The notes below the pieces were generated by a model. It ran no database searches. It was given only the letters and a program-made list of their open reading frames with translations, and was not told where the DNA came from. 64,000 nucleotides of DNA from Pachypanchax playfairii (taxonomy: Eukaryota > Chordata > Actinopteri > Cyprinodontiformes > Aplocheilidae). A program made the translations under genes and the position numbers. Positions 1 through 13,164 of the stretch are shown piece by piece. The stretch spans positions 755,718-819,717 of the forward strand of contig SSNP01000031.1 in assembly GCA_006937955.1 (NCBI GenBank), written 5' to 3'. Within the stretch, counting starts at the first letter, position 1. Every line of letters begins with the position of its first letter.

Positions 1-1060
1 GAACTGTACTCTCACCATTTCTCTTCACGATGTACACCTCTGACTTCTAGTACAACTCTGAGTCCTGTCATCTGCAGAAATACTCTGATGACTCTGCAGT
101 TGTTGGGTGCATCAGTGAGGGACAAGAAGCTGAGTATAGAGAACTGGTCAGTCAGTTTGTGAAATGGTGCAGTAACAATCATCTCGTTTTAAATAGCAGC
201 AAAACTAAGGAGATGATTGTTGACTTCAGGAGGAGAAAGAATCAACACAGCAGTATTTCCATCCTAGGAGAGGAGGTAGAGGTGGTGGAGGAATACAAGT
301 ACCTTGGAGTTCAGCTGGACAACAGACTAGAGTGGAAATGCAACACAGAATACATCTACAAGAAAGGTCAGAGCAGACTCTACTTCTTAAGGAAGCTGAG
401 ATCTTTTAATGTCTGCACCAAGATGTTGCAAATCTTCTATAGGTCTGTTGTGGAAAGTGCAATCAGCTTTGCAGCCATCTGCTGGGGCAGCAGCATCAGA
501 ACCAGAGACTTGAAGAGAATCAACAAACTGATCAGGAAAGCTGGATCTGTGCTGGGAGTATCTCTGGAGCCGCTGGAGCTGATTGTACAAAAAAGAATGC
601 TGGACAAGCTGATGAAGATGATGGAGGACTCTTCTCACCCTCTGCACGACACAGTGATCAAACAACAGAGTGTGTTCAGTGAGAGGCTTCTTCAGGTCCG
701 ATGCAAGACTGAAAGATACAAAAGATCATTCCTGCCTGCAGCCATTAGCCTCCACAACAAGAACAGACCTTGATCGTTATTATTATATTATTGTCTTCAT
801 TATTGTTTTTTATTTTTGGACAAAAAAAAACAAACTACTACAACGTTGGATTTCCCTTCTGGGATAAATAAAGTATTTTTCATTTCATTTCAGTCAAAGG
901 CTTCTTCAGATCCGCTGCAGCACAGACTGCTACAGGAGATCTTTTTTGCCCACAGCTATAACCTTCTACAATGGCTCCCTGAAGAAGAACTGAGCTACAA
1001 CAACACTTAATTTCCCTTCGGGGATTAATAAAGTATTTTTTATTTGATTTTTGATTTGAT
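1..1060 (+). mobile_element. L2/CR1-like LINE 3' fragment, two 3' ends in tandem
   Basis: Reverse-transcriptase remnants are visible from the first bases: TVLSPFLFTMY, then KYSDDSA (a degraded YADD box) after an in-frame stop. An open frame at 159-773 follows with WCSNNHLVLNSSKTKEMIVDF and EYKYLGVQLDN, the C-terminal side of a non-LTR polymerase. Two 3' ends follow, both like tttccctt..gggat.aataaagta (about 849-883 and 1011-1044). The second belongs to a separate short copy (about 890-1060) repeating the GFFRSDA region. It is a non-functional relic in the intron before exon a. Confidence 0.75.
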
Positions 1061-1226
1061 AGTTTTAATTATTAATAGTGAGTAATACTAACTTAATATG
1101 GTGAAGTTGGGTCTGTCATTCCTAGGTCTGAGTTCTAACTTCTGAGCTCAATAGTTCTTTGAGTTGTACCTTATTTTGCAGATGTGTTTCATCGTAACCA
1201 TGAAGTCTCCTTTGTCTCACTTTCAG

Positions 1227-1296
1227 GTCTTCCAGCCCTTGTCGTTGCAGTTTCAGTGGGTTTCACCAGATCAAGAGGCTACGGGACGGCCAACTA
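1227..1296 (+). CDS. adgrb2: adgrb2 exon a: TM4 and start of extracellular loop 2
   Basis: The exon is 70 nt after a tttcag acceptor and before a GTAAGT donor. It reads (G)LPALVVAVSVGFTRSRGYGTAN and ends on two bases of a Tyr codon finished by the next exon. This is the end of TM4 and the following loop of the BAI family. It needs one base from an upstream exon outside the window. The donor leads into a 13.8-kb intron loaded with repeats. Confidence is high because the peptide and both splice phases match the family exactly. Confidence 0.92.
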
Positions 1297-1659
1297 GTAA
1301 GTATAAGTAGTCTTGCGCTACTCACTGCTCATCTCAAATTTCAGCCCTTAATGGCAGCCTCTACAGTTGTTTCTGGATGGACCAGAGAAGCCGAATGCAT
1401 GAAACCTAATTTTATTTACTGCAACAACAAAGTATTTATTTAGCTCTTTACATCATACATCAGCTTCTTTCTATTTTGTGCCATAGGCAGTTTAAAGGCT
1501 GGGCTAGAAGAAATGTGTAAGACATATTTTTTCATATGAACAGAGCATGACAGATGGGAATATTAAGACATAAAAACAAAATTTACACTGAATTTCCATG
1601 AACCTTGTAGTCAAACCTTAAGTATCTTCGTGTAACAATAAGTACTTTTTACCAAAGTA

Positions 1660-2259
1660 GGTAACGCTTCCTTTTACAATCCCCTAATTACTAAGAGATT
1701 ATCTGGTACTTATATGGTAAATCGTGGTGTGTTAATGGTAATTACAATGTGTATTAAGTAAGGAATTACAGAGCAAGTACAGTAGAAATTACTCAGTATT
1801 TACCTGATACATATATGAAAATTATAGCATGTATGGAGAAATTACCACACGTAATAAGGAGGTAAATAAAGAGGAGGTACTGCTGCATTTACTAAGAAAA
1901 ACCTCCACTATTACCCATCAACTCAATTAGGCTGTGACCAATTTAGATTTGTAATAACTAAAATTAAAATAGTACCTTCCAATAAATTCCCTTTTCTTAC
2001 ATATCCTTCAGTTTTTTTAAGCATTTACCTTGTACTTACCCATAACAACCCCCTACCCCTGCAGGAACAGTTTTCTTCTAGGATCCTGGTACATCTTAAA
2101 TTCTGGGTACGTTCTTGTTGGAGTTCTTTTTATTTACTTAGTAAGTAAGCGGAAACTGGACTGTAAAAGGAAGTCTGGTTTGTTTCCATGGTGTTACCAG
2201 GTTCTTACCATATAATACCTAATACAGTGTTCCTTCTTCCATATGCGATCAAGAGACAC
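1660..2259 (+). repeat. Left arm of a long inverted repeat (about 600 bp)
   Basis: This arm starts ggtaacgcttcctttta. It reads as the reverse complement of 11028-11578 over almost its full length; shared blocks include the ccccctac..cctgcagg segment near 2050 and the aagtctggtttgtttccatgg segment near 2172. The outer ends are the TIR-like ggtaacgcttcc and ggaagcgttacc. It is probably a foldback or long-TIR DNA element of undetermined superfamily whose centre was later occupied by an L1. Confidence 0.75.
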
Positions 2260-3354
2260 TTTTTTTTAAACAATATATTTTTATTAGATTTTTCATATAA
2301 AATTTACAAAAACAACACAATCACAAATAACAATAAAACACAAAACAAAACAGCGAAACAGTGCACACAGACTCAATATTATTTAAAAAAACAAAAGCAG
2401 ACAGGTCACTAATAATTCACTTTTTTTTTCAAAAACTCTTCTAAGGGTCTCCATATGTCCTCAAATTCCTCAGCTCTTCCTTTCGTAATATACGTGAGTC
2501 TTTCAAATGCAACGTAAGATGCCATTTCCAACATCCAAACCTTTATTGGAGGAACTTCCACTTTTTTCCAAAATAATGCAATTGTTCTCCTGGCCTGCAG
2601 GAGAGCAAAGTCTATGAGTGTGGCCTTCTTTTTATTGACAGCAAAGTCCTTGGGATATATACCTAAAATACACAGTGTTGCACAATGAGGAAACTGAATT
2701 CCAACTAATGTAGAAATTGTTTGAACAATAGATTTCCAATAATCTTTGACTTTCCAACAATCCCATAAGCAATGATATAGAGTACCCTTGTCATTACAGC
2801 ACTTACTACATGTGTCAGGAATGCCAGGGGTCCACTGATTAAGTTTAAGAGGAGACACATAAGTCCTCATCAGCCATTTATATTGTAATAGCCTCATTCT
2901 AGTTTTTATTGTTTGTTTTTGTGCTTTAAGGCATGCATGTTCCCAATCCACTATGCCAATATTTTCTTGAATATCTAGTTTCCATGCCTCCAATCTATTT
3001 TTAGTAGATTCTATATTATATCAGACTAGAGATTTATAGAACATGGAGATCTGCTTACATTTATGCAAACCTGACTGGACAATATCTTCCAAACAGGAAA
3101 AAGGGGGTTCAAACATTATGTTTTTGAATTGTGCTGACATAAAGTGTTTTAACTGTAGATATTTGAAGGTTTTTGACACATTTGATTGAATGTGAGCATT
3201 TCTCCATTGACATAAAGGTCACCTATTGATTTAACACTATTATTTGCCCATAATTTAAAACCCCCATCTGCTCTTCTAGCTTGAAAAAATTGCATTACCC
3301 CATATAGGAGAAATGCGTGAAAGTGATTGAGTGTCTCCAATATGTTTGTGTGAT

Positions 3355-6300
3355 TTAAAATAGATATCTATAGTATTTTTTAAAACTGGATTTTTGTCTG
3401 TTGTTTTAATACTCTATTCTCAGCATAGTATGAACTAGATAAATTGCATTTCCTGCGGAAATGCAGTGTGAATGCTGAGAGCTGAAAAAAGTGAGTTAAA
3501 TGCAGCTGAATGAATATGCTGAATTAGCTAAATGCAAATTAGAAAGCTTAAAATAGCTAAATGTTTCAAATTCTTGTAAAGAAGCTGAATTAGCTAGATG
3601 TAGCTGAAAAAGTTTAAATTAGCTGAATTAATTAGTTTAAGGAGAACTGATGTTTCAAAGAAACCTAACTGACAATATTAGCTGAATTATTTTGCTAAAT
3701 GTGCTAAAAGAAGTTGAATTTGCAAAGGGCAATTGAAAAAGCTTATCTTACTTACATTAGCTCAATGCAGTTGGAAAAGGCTAAATTAGTTGAATTAACT
3801 AAAACAAGCTGAAGTGCTTGAAAGAAGCTGAAAAGCTTTAAATGTGCTGAATTAACAGGGGGAATCTGCTAAAACTGCATAAGCAGTGCTTATGTATTCA
3901 AAAGCATAACTGTCAATATTAGCTGAAAAGTTTTGTTGAATAGCTTAAAATGGTCTAAAATAAGATGAAATGACACAAAGCAGAAACGTGGAAGGTCAGA
4001 AGCTTTAAAACAGTTATGAGAGAAAAGATAAAACCATAATGAAAAAGCATGAACACAGTAATCCATAAAAAACTGGGATTTAGACTCAGTGTGGTTGCCA
4101 TGGTAACCCAAAAATTTAATTTGACATGATGGTTCACTTCCAATGATCGAGCACAGTAATAAAACCAAGTGTCGTAATAACACCTAAAGAGTTTAATTTA
4201 ACTTTGTTTCAGATAATATTTGGTCCCACTTGAAATTAGAGTAAAATTTACTTTACAGTCAGAGTCAATTTTACAGTGTCAATTCTACTCTTTTTAGAGT
4301 AAAAATTAACAATGGAATGTGTAAAATGATTTATCACGATTAAAACCGAGATGGAGTTTCATTTAACTCTCTCTGTAGTTAAAATTGTCATGTTTTTGTG
4401 AGGTTGCAAGGTTGGACCCAGGTGCAGTGAGGGTGTGGAGAAAAGCAAACTGAACGGGTATTTAGGAACAACGGAAGATTTTAATAAAGAAAGTAAAATG
4501 CTGACGTGGCAGCAACATAAACTTACATGAGGTGAAAACCGATGAATGAATTCAGAGATGAAAAACAACAACAAAAGTAATCCATTGGGGAAGAAAAACC
4601 ATAATCCAAATGAGATGATCTGAGACTTGGAACAAGACTGAGAGCTGAGACTAGGAACGAGAACTAGAACTAAGACTGAGACCTAAGAGAAGGCTAAGGC
4701 GAAGGGCTGAGACAAGGACTGTGACTAAGAACAAACCAACGCCGACTAACACATACATGAGACTTAAATACCAAACCTAACTGATTACAAAACTCAAAAT
4801 ATCTGAGGACATGGGGAGAAACAAACACAGGAACTAATCACAGAAACAAGACGCACCTGGGAGTGGAAGAGAGGAACCGGAAATGACAACAGACAATCAA
4901 GGAACCTAAGACACAATGCGGGAGAACAGGAAGTTATAACGTTACCAAAATAAAAGAAAACCCGGAACTACACGACAGTGACAATAACAGCAAACATGAA
5001 CTCAGACACGAGAGGAGAACTGAATAAGAGACAAGGCTAAACTCACATAAGGCACAGAGTGATCACAGAGGTAGGGAGAACTCACAGATGACTGGAAATA
5101 AAACACCACAACTGAAAAACCAAAAAGCTACAGCATGAAATAAAACAAACAAAACCCCAGAACCTGACAAAAAAAAGTGTGGCTTATTACTCGAGTTGAA
5201 ATTTAACACCAACAATGTCATATGTGACTCAAGAGGGTCGCACGCCCCCAGTCTGGACATCAAAGGGGCCTTCGTCACAGGTGGGAGAGACAGACAAGAG
5301 CTAATCCCTCCCACCATTCTAGCCAATGCTAGCATGGAGTACAGCCACAATATAAACACAACTCATGTAGATTTAAGCAGGAATATATGGGTTGCTCAGT
5401 CAGGTTTGAGTCATGATTATTAAATGCTTTACAAGACCAACTGATTTTAGTGATGTAGTAGGTGTAAAATTTTGAATATAATGTTGAGCTGCATGTCTGT
5501 CTTTATTTTCACTCTCATATGGAGCTTTATAACATACAAATTTACAAGTTAATCACCAATATTGTCTCCAAGTGCATTTTGGGTAAAACTCTAACTTAGT
5601 CAACAGGGTAGAGTTAAAATCTTCACTGAAGGGTGTGTAGAGTTTAACACTGACATTTAACTCTATAATTTGAGCAGGTTTACTCCCGATATAGTTTTAA
5701 ATACTCCATCTAGGTTAAAATAAGTTTACTCTGACATATTGACACTCCAGTTTTTACTGTGAGCAGACTTCTTTAATATACTACATGGGGTAACAGATCT
5801 TACTGTGTGTCTTATTATATGCCATTTTAACAGGGTTTCATGTTTTTTTGTGAATTCTGTTGCCATGGTAACATGAAACCTGATGTAAACATTATTATCA
5901 ACTTCTACTGGCCAATCAGATCAGTTTAATGTATTATTTATGCATACAAAATCCCCAGACCTCAAATGGAACGTTCAAATGGAATGTTCAGTTAGAGTGT
6001 AACTGCCGACCAGATTAATCTTTTCACAAGCCGAACAATTTCTTCCAGGGAGCTAAAAAAAATGAGTGAAACGCAGCTTTTAACTTGAAAAGAGCTGAAA
6101 GAATTGAAAAAGTTGAAGAGTTGAAACAGTTGAATGTATTTCAATGAAGCTGCAGGAATTCACAAACTTAAATACTTTTTAAAGTTTAAGATACGTATAT
6201 CAATATATAAAGATGTAGTTTCCAAGGTGAAGAGAGCTGAAGTAGCTGGAAAAGTGAAAGAGTTAAAAAGTTAAAGAGTTGAATGTATTTCAATGAAGTT

Positions 6301-6885
6301 GAAAGGGTTCACAAACTTAAATACTTTTTAAAGTTGAAGATATATTAATATCTGAAGGTGGAATCTTCAGTTTGAACAGTCCTGAAGTAGTTAAAAAAGT
6401 TGAAAACGTTAAAAAGTTAAGATTTGCGTGTATTTTAATGGACATACAGACACAGACAGACAGACAGACAGACAGATAAAGCTGAATCAGGCTGCTGACA
6501 GTCTAACAGCAGGTGTTTATCAACAATATCTCTGTGTTTATAAAGTAAAAGGCCATTTGTAACTGAACCCTTAAACAGTTGACATTTAAGCAAAATCAAT
6601 TGAAAAAAGGAAGTGAAGTGACATTTTATCCCATAAAGAGAGGAGAAGGGTCGTTGAACTTCAATAGATATTGAAAATGAGTCAGCATTTTAAACCAGAA
6701 ATCATGTTAATATCAGAAAAAGCATTCATTTAAAATTGACTGATAAATTCAGAAGGCCATACAGAAAAAGAGACTGTAAGACAGAGTGAAGCACAGATAG
6801 ACATATGAACAGACAGTTGAATGAGAGACACACAGCCTCTGTACAGCAGAAGGCCCCAATGCGTGTGTGAGAAAATTGGCATCGT
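3355..6885. mobile_element. 3.5-kb insertion inside the L1 with agctgaa-rich flanks
   Basis: This segment separates two parts of the same L1 reading direction. Its flanks (3430-3870 and about 6050-6430) are rich in agctgaa/gttgaa words. The right flank has a roughly 150-bp tandem unit seen twice (around 6130 and 6280, sharing ttgaatgtatttcaatgaag). Between them, 4200-5760 contains sequence with many agagtaaaa/gagttaaa words and a solo-LTR-like block. A short CAGA tract lies at about 6450-6476. No coding potential is visible. Its class is unknown; boundaries are approximate. Confidence 0.45.
4386..5169 (-). mobile_element. Probable solo LTR
   Basis: On the minus strand this 784-bp block begins TGTCAGGTTC and ends CATGACA, the same termini as the chromovirus LTR at 38513. 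It contains a TATTTAAG box in the expected internal position. The flanking bases are aaaat and aaaaa, an imperfect 5-bp duplication. No internal retroelement coding is attached. It may be a solo LTR of a related Ty3/Gypsy family. Confidence 0.45.
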
Positions 6886-9564
6886 CATCCACCTGTCTAA
6901 TAACTGTTGTACCTCCAAGATTAAAGGGTCATAATTCACCTGAACCACATTTTTAACATCAGGGGAGATCTTGACCCCCAAATAGGAAAATCCGTCTCTC
7001 ACATTCAAAAAAGGAGTGTTGACCACAAGACCAAGTCTCTCTTCAGTACTTAAAAATAAAATAGATGACTTTGTATTATTAATAACATAACCTGAGAAAC
7101 TACCAAACTTTTAAATTTTCTCCGTTAAATTTGGAAGGCTTGTGGATAACTTGGAGATTCTGTGGTCCTGGTCACCTATTTGGATGCCCGTCAAGCCCGT
7201 ATCCATACGAATCGACATGGCCAGGGGTTCTAAGGCTAAAATGAACAACATCGGGGAAAGTGGACAGCTCTGACGTGTAGATCTTTCCAAAACAATTGGT
7301 TTAGAAGAAATACTGTTAGTGATAATACTAGCAGTAGGGTTTTTATATAAAATTTTTAACCATTTGAGAAAATTATTTCCAAATCCAAACCGCTGTAGAG
7401 CATTAAATAAAAATGACCTTTCGATTCTGTCAAAGGCCTGACGTGCATCCAACGATAGCAATGCTGTGTCTTTACACTCTGCCTTTTCATGTAATATATT
7501 CAAAACTCTTCGAATATTGTGAAATCCATGACGTTTTTTAACAAAACCGCTCTGATCATTATGTATTAAACTAGATATATATTGATCCAATCATATTGCC
7601 AGGGCTTTACAAAGTATTTTTGTATCGCATCCCATCAAGCTTATTGGTCTGTACGAGGAACATTCTGTGGAAGGTTTATTTGGTTTTGAGGATCAGGGTA
7701 ATCAGCGCAAGTCTCAATGTAGGAGGAAGGGTCTCCTTATTATATGACTTTTTATACATGTCCATCAATGGAGTTAATAACTGTTTTTGAAATGCTTTGT
7801 AAAATTCTATAGTCAGTCCATCAGGACCAGGAGCACGATTAGTATTAATACTTTGAATGGCAGCAGAAATTTCTTCTTCTGTCAGATGGTTATCTAAGTT
7901 TTGTTTCTTCTGATAGCACTGGAAATGTAAGTAAATCAAGAAATGCATCCCTCTCAAGCGAAGTTGGGGGTATCTCGGATTAATATAATTGTTCATAGAA
8001 ATCCCTGAAAGTACTGTTAATTTCTTGAGGGTCAACAGTCAAATCTCCATTAGATGTTCTTATGCTATTAATTGCCTGTTCTGTTTGTAATTTCCTAATC
8101 CTCCAAGCCAAAAGTTTTCCCGCTTTTTCACCTTGATCATAATAACGCTGCTTGAGCCATAATAAACTTTTTGCCGCTCTATCTGTAGATAATTTATCAT
8201 ATTTACTTCTCAGAAATAGGAATTCTTTATGTTTAAGTGGATCATCTCCCTGATGTAGATCATTTTCTAACTCATTTATTTGCTTCTCTAAATCACACAT
8301 CTCTTCTTTTTGTTGTTTAGATTTAGAACTCGTATAACTAATAATTTCTCCTCGAATGTAAGCCTTGGATGCTTTCCATCTTGTACAGGCTCCTGTTTGA
8401 TCTGTATTAATTTCAAAGTATAAATCAATTTTACTTTTTATGAAGGAAACAAAGTCCTCATTCTGCAGCCATATAGATTTAAATTGCTAGTTGCAGGGGT
8501 AATGAAAAAGTTTGTCTATTTGAATATTCATAGATATTGGTGCATGGTCGCTAATTACTATACTATCATACCAGCAGATTTTAACCTTTTAACCTTTGAC
8601 AGAAGGTTTTGAGAGACAAAAAATAATCAATACGTGACCGAGATTTCTGGGAGCCTGAATAACATGAAAATTCAATTTTAGACGGGTTAAAATATCTCCA
8701 AATTTCAACTAAATTTAAATCAACACTATATTGTTTTAAATTTTCCTTGTTTTTGCTTTACTTGGATCTAAACCTGTAGTACGATCCAACACAGGATTTA
8801 ATGTGCAATTAAAGTCACCGCCAATAATAACCGACCCATGTTAAGTGGAAATTGTGAGGAAAAGGTTTTCAAAAAATTCAGGATTGTCCTCATTTGGACC
8901 GTATACATATACGTACCAAATTTAATGCGAGAGAGAAAATAGTACCCTGTCCTGCTGGATCCTGAATTACATATTAGTGATTTGCAGTGGTATAGTTCTG
9001 TGAATAAGAATTAAAACACCCCGTGCATAATTATTGTATGTTGCATATAGTACATTTCCAGGCCATCTATTTCTAACCTTTTTGATTTCTGAAGCAGTCA
9101 AATGACTCTCCTGAAGGAAGACTATTTTAGCATTCAATAATTTAATTCTATTAATAGCCTGTTTCAATTTAAGATTTTTAAGACCCCTGTCATTCCAACT
9201 TTGAATCTTTAGATCAACAGTTTTATGACTTGTACTTTCCATAAGCATACAAAATACAATACCTTCAAAACAGTGATTCGGATTAACATAATGTCTGTGT
9301 GACTTAAACTAATCAACAGCAACAACAGAACATGAACTTTCATACACAAAAAACTATAAAACATCCCCATCCCTTACTCTAAATAAAACAAATATGGGGA
9401 CTAACACCAATCCACCTTAAAGAGGAGTGGTAAAACTATTCAAGCAGAAGAAAAAAGGAAAGAATAAAATAAGGTTGCATCAACCCAACCGCTAGTAAAA
9501 AAGATAAATAAATATAAATACCCGAAGCTTACTGCTCTTTTTCCTTCTCTACAAAAAGCTAATA

Positions 9565-9571
<7 letters not shown>

Positions 9572-9596
<25 letters not shown>
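9572..9596. repeat. TA dinucleotide microsatellite
   Basis: A run of about 12 TA units follows a short CA stretch. It lies in the L1 intergenic part on the minus strand. Confidence 0.8.
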
Positions 9597-9705
9597 TAAA
9601 AATCAACTTGCTAAAACAGTAACAATAACAAGAAAAAGTTTAAACAAAAAATTGGCCATCAGTGATAAGACAAACTAACAAAAGATTACCAATTATGACC
9701 AAGCA

Positions 9706-10425
9706 CACAGTAGCTACGTTTACATGGGCACATTTAATCGGAATAAGCGCCCGATCGGAACAAAAATACGTCATGTAAACATGTCAATCAGAATGTTTTG
9801 ATCTGATGCAGCCTGATCAGAATGAAATTTCCTTCCGATCGAGAGGGATGGTTTTGTCCGATCCTCATTCAGATAGACGTACATGTACACATCCATTCGG
9901 AATGAAGGTGTGAAAAAAAGCCCACTGCGCATGCGTACAACTTCAGCGTGACGTCTTTCCGCTTTCGCAGACCCAAGTAGAAAACATAGCGGGAAGTAAA
10001 CAGAAGTGGTCTGCTGGCGCAGTCATCCGGTCATCCTGCTCTCCTCTCCTGTGGCGGAGGAGCAGTAGCAATATGTATTCTACCTCTAGCTTGGTTAATG
10101 TGACCAGTAAAAACCCAAGCATAAAGTTAATCACCCGCAGAAGGTCCATATTGGGGAAAACCCGAGTCAGCTCGAGCACACGATGGGGCAGAAAAGACAC
10201 GCAGAAAGGACTGAGTTTGTTTACTTTTTTCCTTCCCCCGGAAAGACAACTCGCTGTGTGCATGCTCAACTCATTTAATCTGATTGAGTGCTTGGTGCAT
10301 GTGTACTCATGGCATAATCAGATTATTTCAGTTAGTGTCCGTGTGAACAGGGATTTGGGAATTCCGATCAACCAAGATTTTAATCAGATTGGGGAAATTT
10401 GGCGCATGTAAACGTAGCTACTGTG
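9706..10425. mobile_element. 720-bp MITE with perfect 21-bp terminal inverted repeats
   Basis: The left end (9706-9726) containing agtagctacgtttacatg and the right end (10405-10425) containing catgtaaacgtagctact are exact reverse complements over 21 bp. Weaker inverted similarity continues inward, with gatcgg words on both sides. It sits between the ORF1 and ORF2 remnants of the antisense L1, so it inserted after the L1. The internal open frame (10073-10411) shows no recognisable domain and is probably fortuitous. Confidence 0.75.
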
Positions 10426-11027
10426 AGCAGTAACTTTATAAGCTAAACAAAAACCAGTAGAGGGGAACAACTGATACCATAACACCTTAACGTTCAAGTG
10501 ATTGTCTGATAAAATTCCTCAGCTTTTCTAGGCGTGGCGAACATCTGTATTCTTCCTTCGTGCAGGACTCTCAACTTGCAGGGATAAATCTGGAATCCAC
10601 GGAAAAGCTCTGTCTCCACAAACTTCTTTCTCACCACGTTGAACTCGTTTTGTTGGTTCATGGTTTTGACCGACAAATCTGGTGCAAATGTGAGCTTATT
10701 TTCTTCATGTGTGATGTTGAGTTGCCTAGCGGTGCGGAGAACAAATTCTCTGTCATGGAACTTCAGAAATCAAATGATCACAGCTCTGTTTTGCCCTGGT
10801 TTTGGTCGTGCCAGAGTCCGGTGTACACGCTCAAGAGTAAAGCTCCTGTCAAGGCCTAAGATAAGATGGTAAAAGTGCCTGTTACAATGTATTAGAAATT
10901 TTATGGTAAGAACCTGGTAACACCATGGAAACAAACCAGACTTCCTTTTACAGTCCAGTTTCCGCTTACTCACTAAGTAAAATGTCATGTTTTACCTAGC
11001 AACACTGCAGAAGATAGGATGGTAAAA

Positions 11028-11578
11028 GTGTCTGTTGATTGCTTGGAAAAAGGAACAATGTATTAGGAATTATATGGTAAGTTTGGTTTAGTTTCGGCTC
11101 ACTTACGAAGTAAATATTAAGAACTCCAATAAGAACATATCCAGTATTTAAAATGTACCAGGATCCTAGAGGAAAACTGTTCCTGCAGGTGTAGGGGGTT
11201 GTTACGGGTAAGTACAAGGTAAATGCTTAAAAAAACTGAAGGACATGTAAGAAAAGGTAATTTATTGGAAGGTACTATTTTAATTTTAGTTATTACGAAT
11301 CAAAATTGGTCACAGCCTAATTGAGTTGATGGGTAATAGTGGAGGTTTTTCTTAGTAAATGCAGCAGTATTTACCTTCTTATTACATGTGGTAATTACTC
11401 TATACATGCTATAATTTTCCATATATGTATCAGGTAAATGCAGAGTAATTTCTGCTGTAGTTTCTCTGTAATTACCTACTTAATACACGTGGTAATTACC
11501 ATTAATACACCAACGATTTACCATAAAAGTACCAGGTAATTTCTTAGTAATTAGGGGACTTTAAAAGGAAGCGTTACC
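11028..11578 (-). repeat. Right arm of the long inverted repeat
   Basis: This is the reverse-complement partner of 1660-2259, ending in ggaagcgttacc. A partial extra copy of its inner part (about 10862-11027, from gatggtaaaagtg to tccgcttactcactaag) precedes it, so the arm is locally duplicated next to the truncated L1 5' end. Small indels and substitutions separate the arms, so it is not a recent duplication. Confidence 0.72.
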
Positions 11579-13164
11579 CAAAAGTAAATAATTTTATTCG
11601 TCATATTCATAAGTAGACTGTACAGTGGTACTGTGGGTAACCCTGTTGACTTGCAGCAAAAACGTCCTTTGGTTTAAAACCAGGCAGGGACCATTCTACA
11701 TGTAGTTTGCTTGTTGTTCCTGTGCATGCATGGGTTTTCTCCAGGGACTTCCTCCCATAAACCAAAATTACGCTTGATTGTCATGAATGAGTGCCTCTCA
11801 CCTGTGTTCCTTAGTATAAATTCTGTGTCCAACTCGTTGTTCCCTGACAGGTGCTTGTTCTAGATGACATTCGCTTATGTTCATCTGCCATGTTTTTCAA
11901 AGTCAAGTCAAGTTTAGAGCAGTCATTGTCTAGTCTGTAATAATCTTTACTGAAAATTTACTGTTGCTCCCTACATTTTGGGTGCACAATGCCACAGCCT
12001 CTTTTCAGTGCACATGGCAATGATAAGTTAATTGTCATCTTCAATGGCTGCTGGAGATAAACCCTCAACAGGAAAATTAGGTGTAGAAAATGACTGACAG
12101 AATATCCACAAGTGTTATTAATGATAATAAACCCCATCATTGATAAAGACTGATTAAAAGAGGAATTTATGTCACAAAAATATTCATATTTTCACTTGAA
12201 TGGGACAGTTAATTTATTCAAATTACCGATATAAAATACATGGCTCACAAATTTACAACTGGTGGTGGTTCTAAATTCCAACTGTGTTGTTTGAAAACAT
12301 TATCAGAAACATAGTTTTGTTGAGTCAAAAAGTGTGAGAAATTTGAGATTTTTGGGAATCAGCTGTATGAAACTAGGCTGAAACGTATTCAAGACAATTC
12401 ACTGATTCCAACAGAAACGTTGCACGTTTTCCCACACTTCTGTGTTTCCATTTGGTTGTAGCCCTGCAAAATAAAAGCTTATATGTTAAATTATGCTAAA
12501 TTTTGTTATTTCCCATTTCTCACTCAGAAAATTTTTATCAGACTATTTCTCAATTTGTTGCATTTAAAAACCTGGCTCTCTGATTTATTGTGACATGAAT
12601 CAGTTTTTGTTTTTTTAGGGTTGTGTTTTGTTACCAAAAAATAAAATCAATAAAACACTTCAAATTATTAAAAAAAAACTTGGGCAGAGCGGAAGGTTTC
12701 AGATGCTCACTTCAATTTTAATGAGAAATCCAAAGCATCAAAAAAATAAAAAAAATAATCATGTCTTTTCTAAAATCCACTTGAAAGTTGGGACATTGGA
12801 TTATTCTGATAAATAAACCTTCTTCCATTTCTTTCCCATCATACTAAACCAACATTTCAAAAGACCTGCCCTTCTGGTTCATCATCAAAAAGGAATCCAT
12901 GTAGACCTTTTTGATATGATGTACTCAGTAGGGTAACTGACTGAGAACTTCCTTTTATATTGTGTTTTTACTCAGAAACATCAACAGTTTGGTGATTTTT
13001 TTTTATACTGAGCCAGGAAATATGGTTTTAGCACACTGGTTTAATCTCTGGAACACTCTGTTCTGTTCTGTTTAAATACTTGAAAATTGTCACGCTAAAT
13101 GGAATGGACAGTTTTAGAAAATGTGTCTTTTCTGCATTGATACATCAAGCACAAAAACACAAAG
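11579..13164 (+). other. Intronic sequence without recognised features
   Basis: This is AT-rich intron sequence with several homopolymer runs. I see no exon, RNA gene or clear repeat boundaries. Confidence 0.5.

Larger units (their letters stand above)
2260..10861 (-). mobile_element. L1-like LINE, antisense, 5'-truncated and interrupted
   Basis: Read on the minus strand: an ORF1 C-terminal part (about 10861-10494, with DRSFTLERVHRT and FRGFQIYPCKLRVLHEGR), an endonuclease start (9248-8967, QSWNDRGLKN and IVFLQESHLT), a linker (8300-7980), an RT with NRAPGPDGLTIEFYKAF and SLDARQAFDRIERSFLF (8035-7111), FSYLGVKISPD (7026-6890), then after a 3.5-kb insert the C-terminal part (3340-2409, YHCLWDCWKVKDYWK). 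A T-run at 2260-2267 is its poly(A) end. The RT lacks the FADD box. Frameshifts and nested inserts show it is dead. Confidence 0.85.

Noticed and set aside
3890..4183. Minus-strand frame with hydrophobic segments
   Set aside because: Lies in repeat-rich insert sequence with no start context, domain or partner; judged fortuitous.
10073..10411. 112-codon open frame inside the MITE at 9706-10425
   Set aside because: No known motif, overlaps another long frame on the opposite strand, and runs into the terminal inverted repeat; most likely chance.
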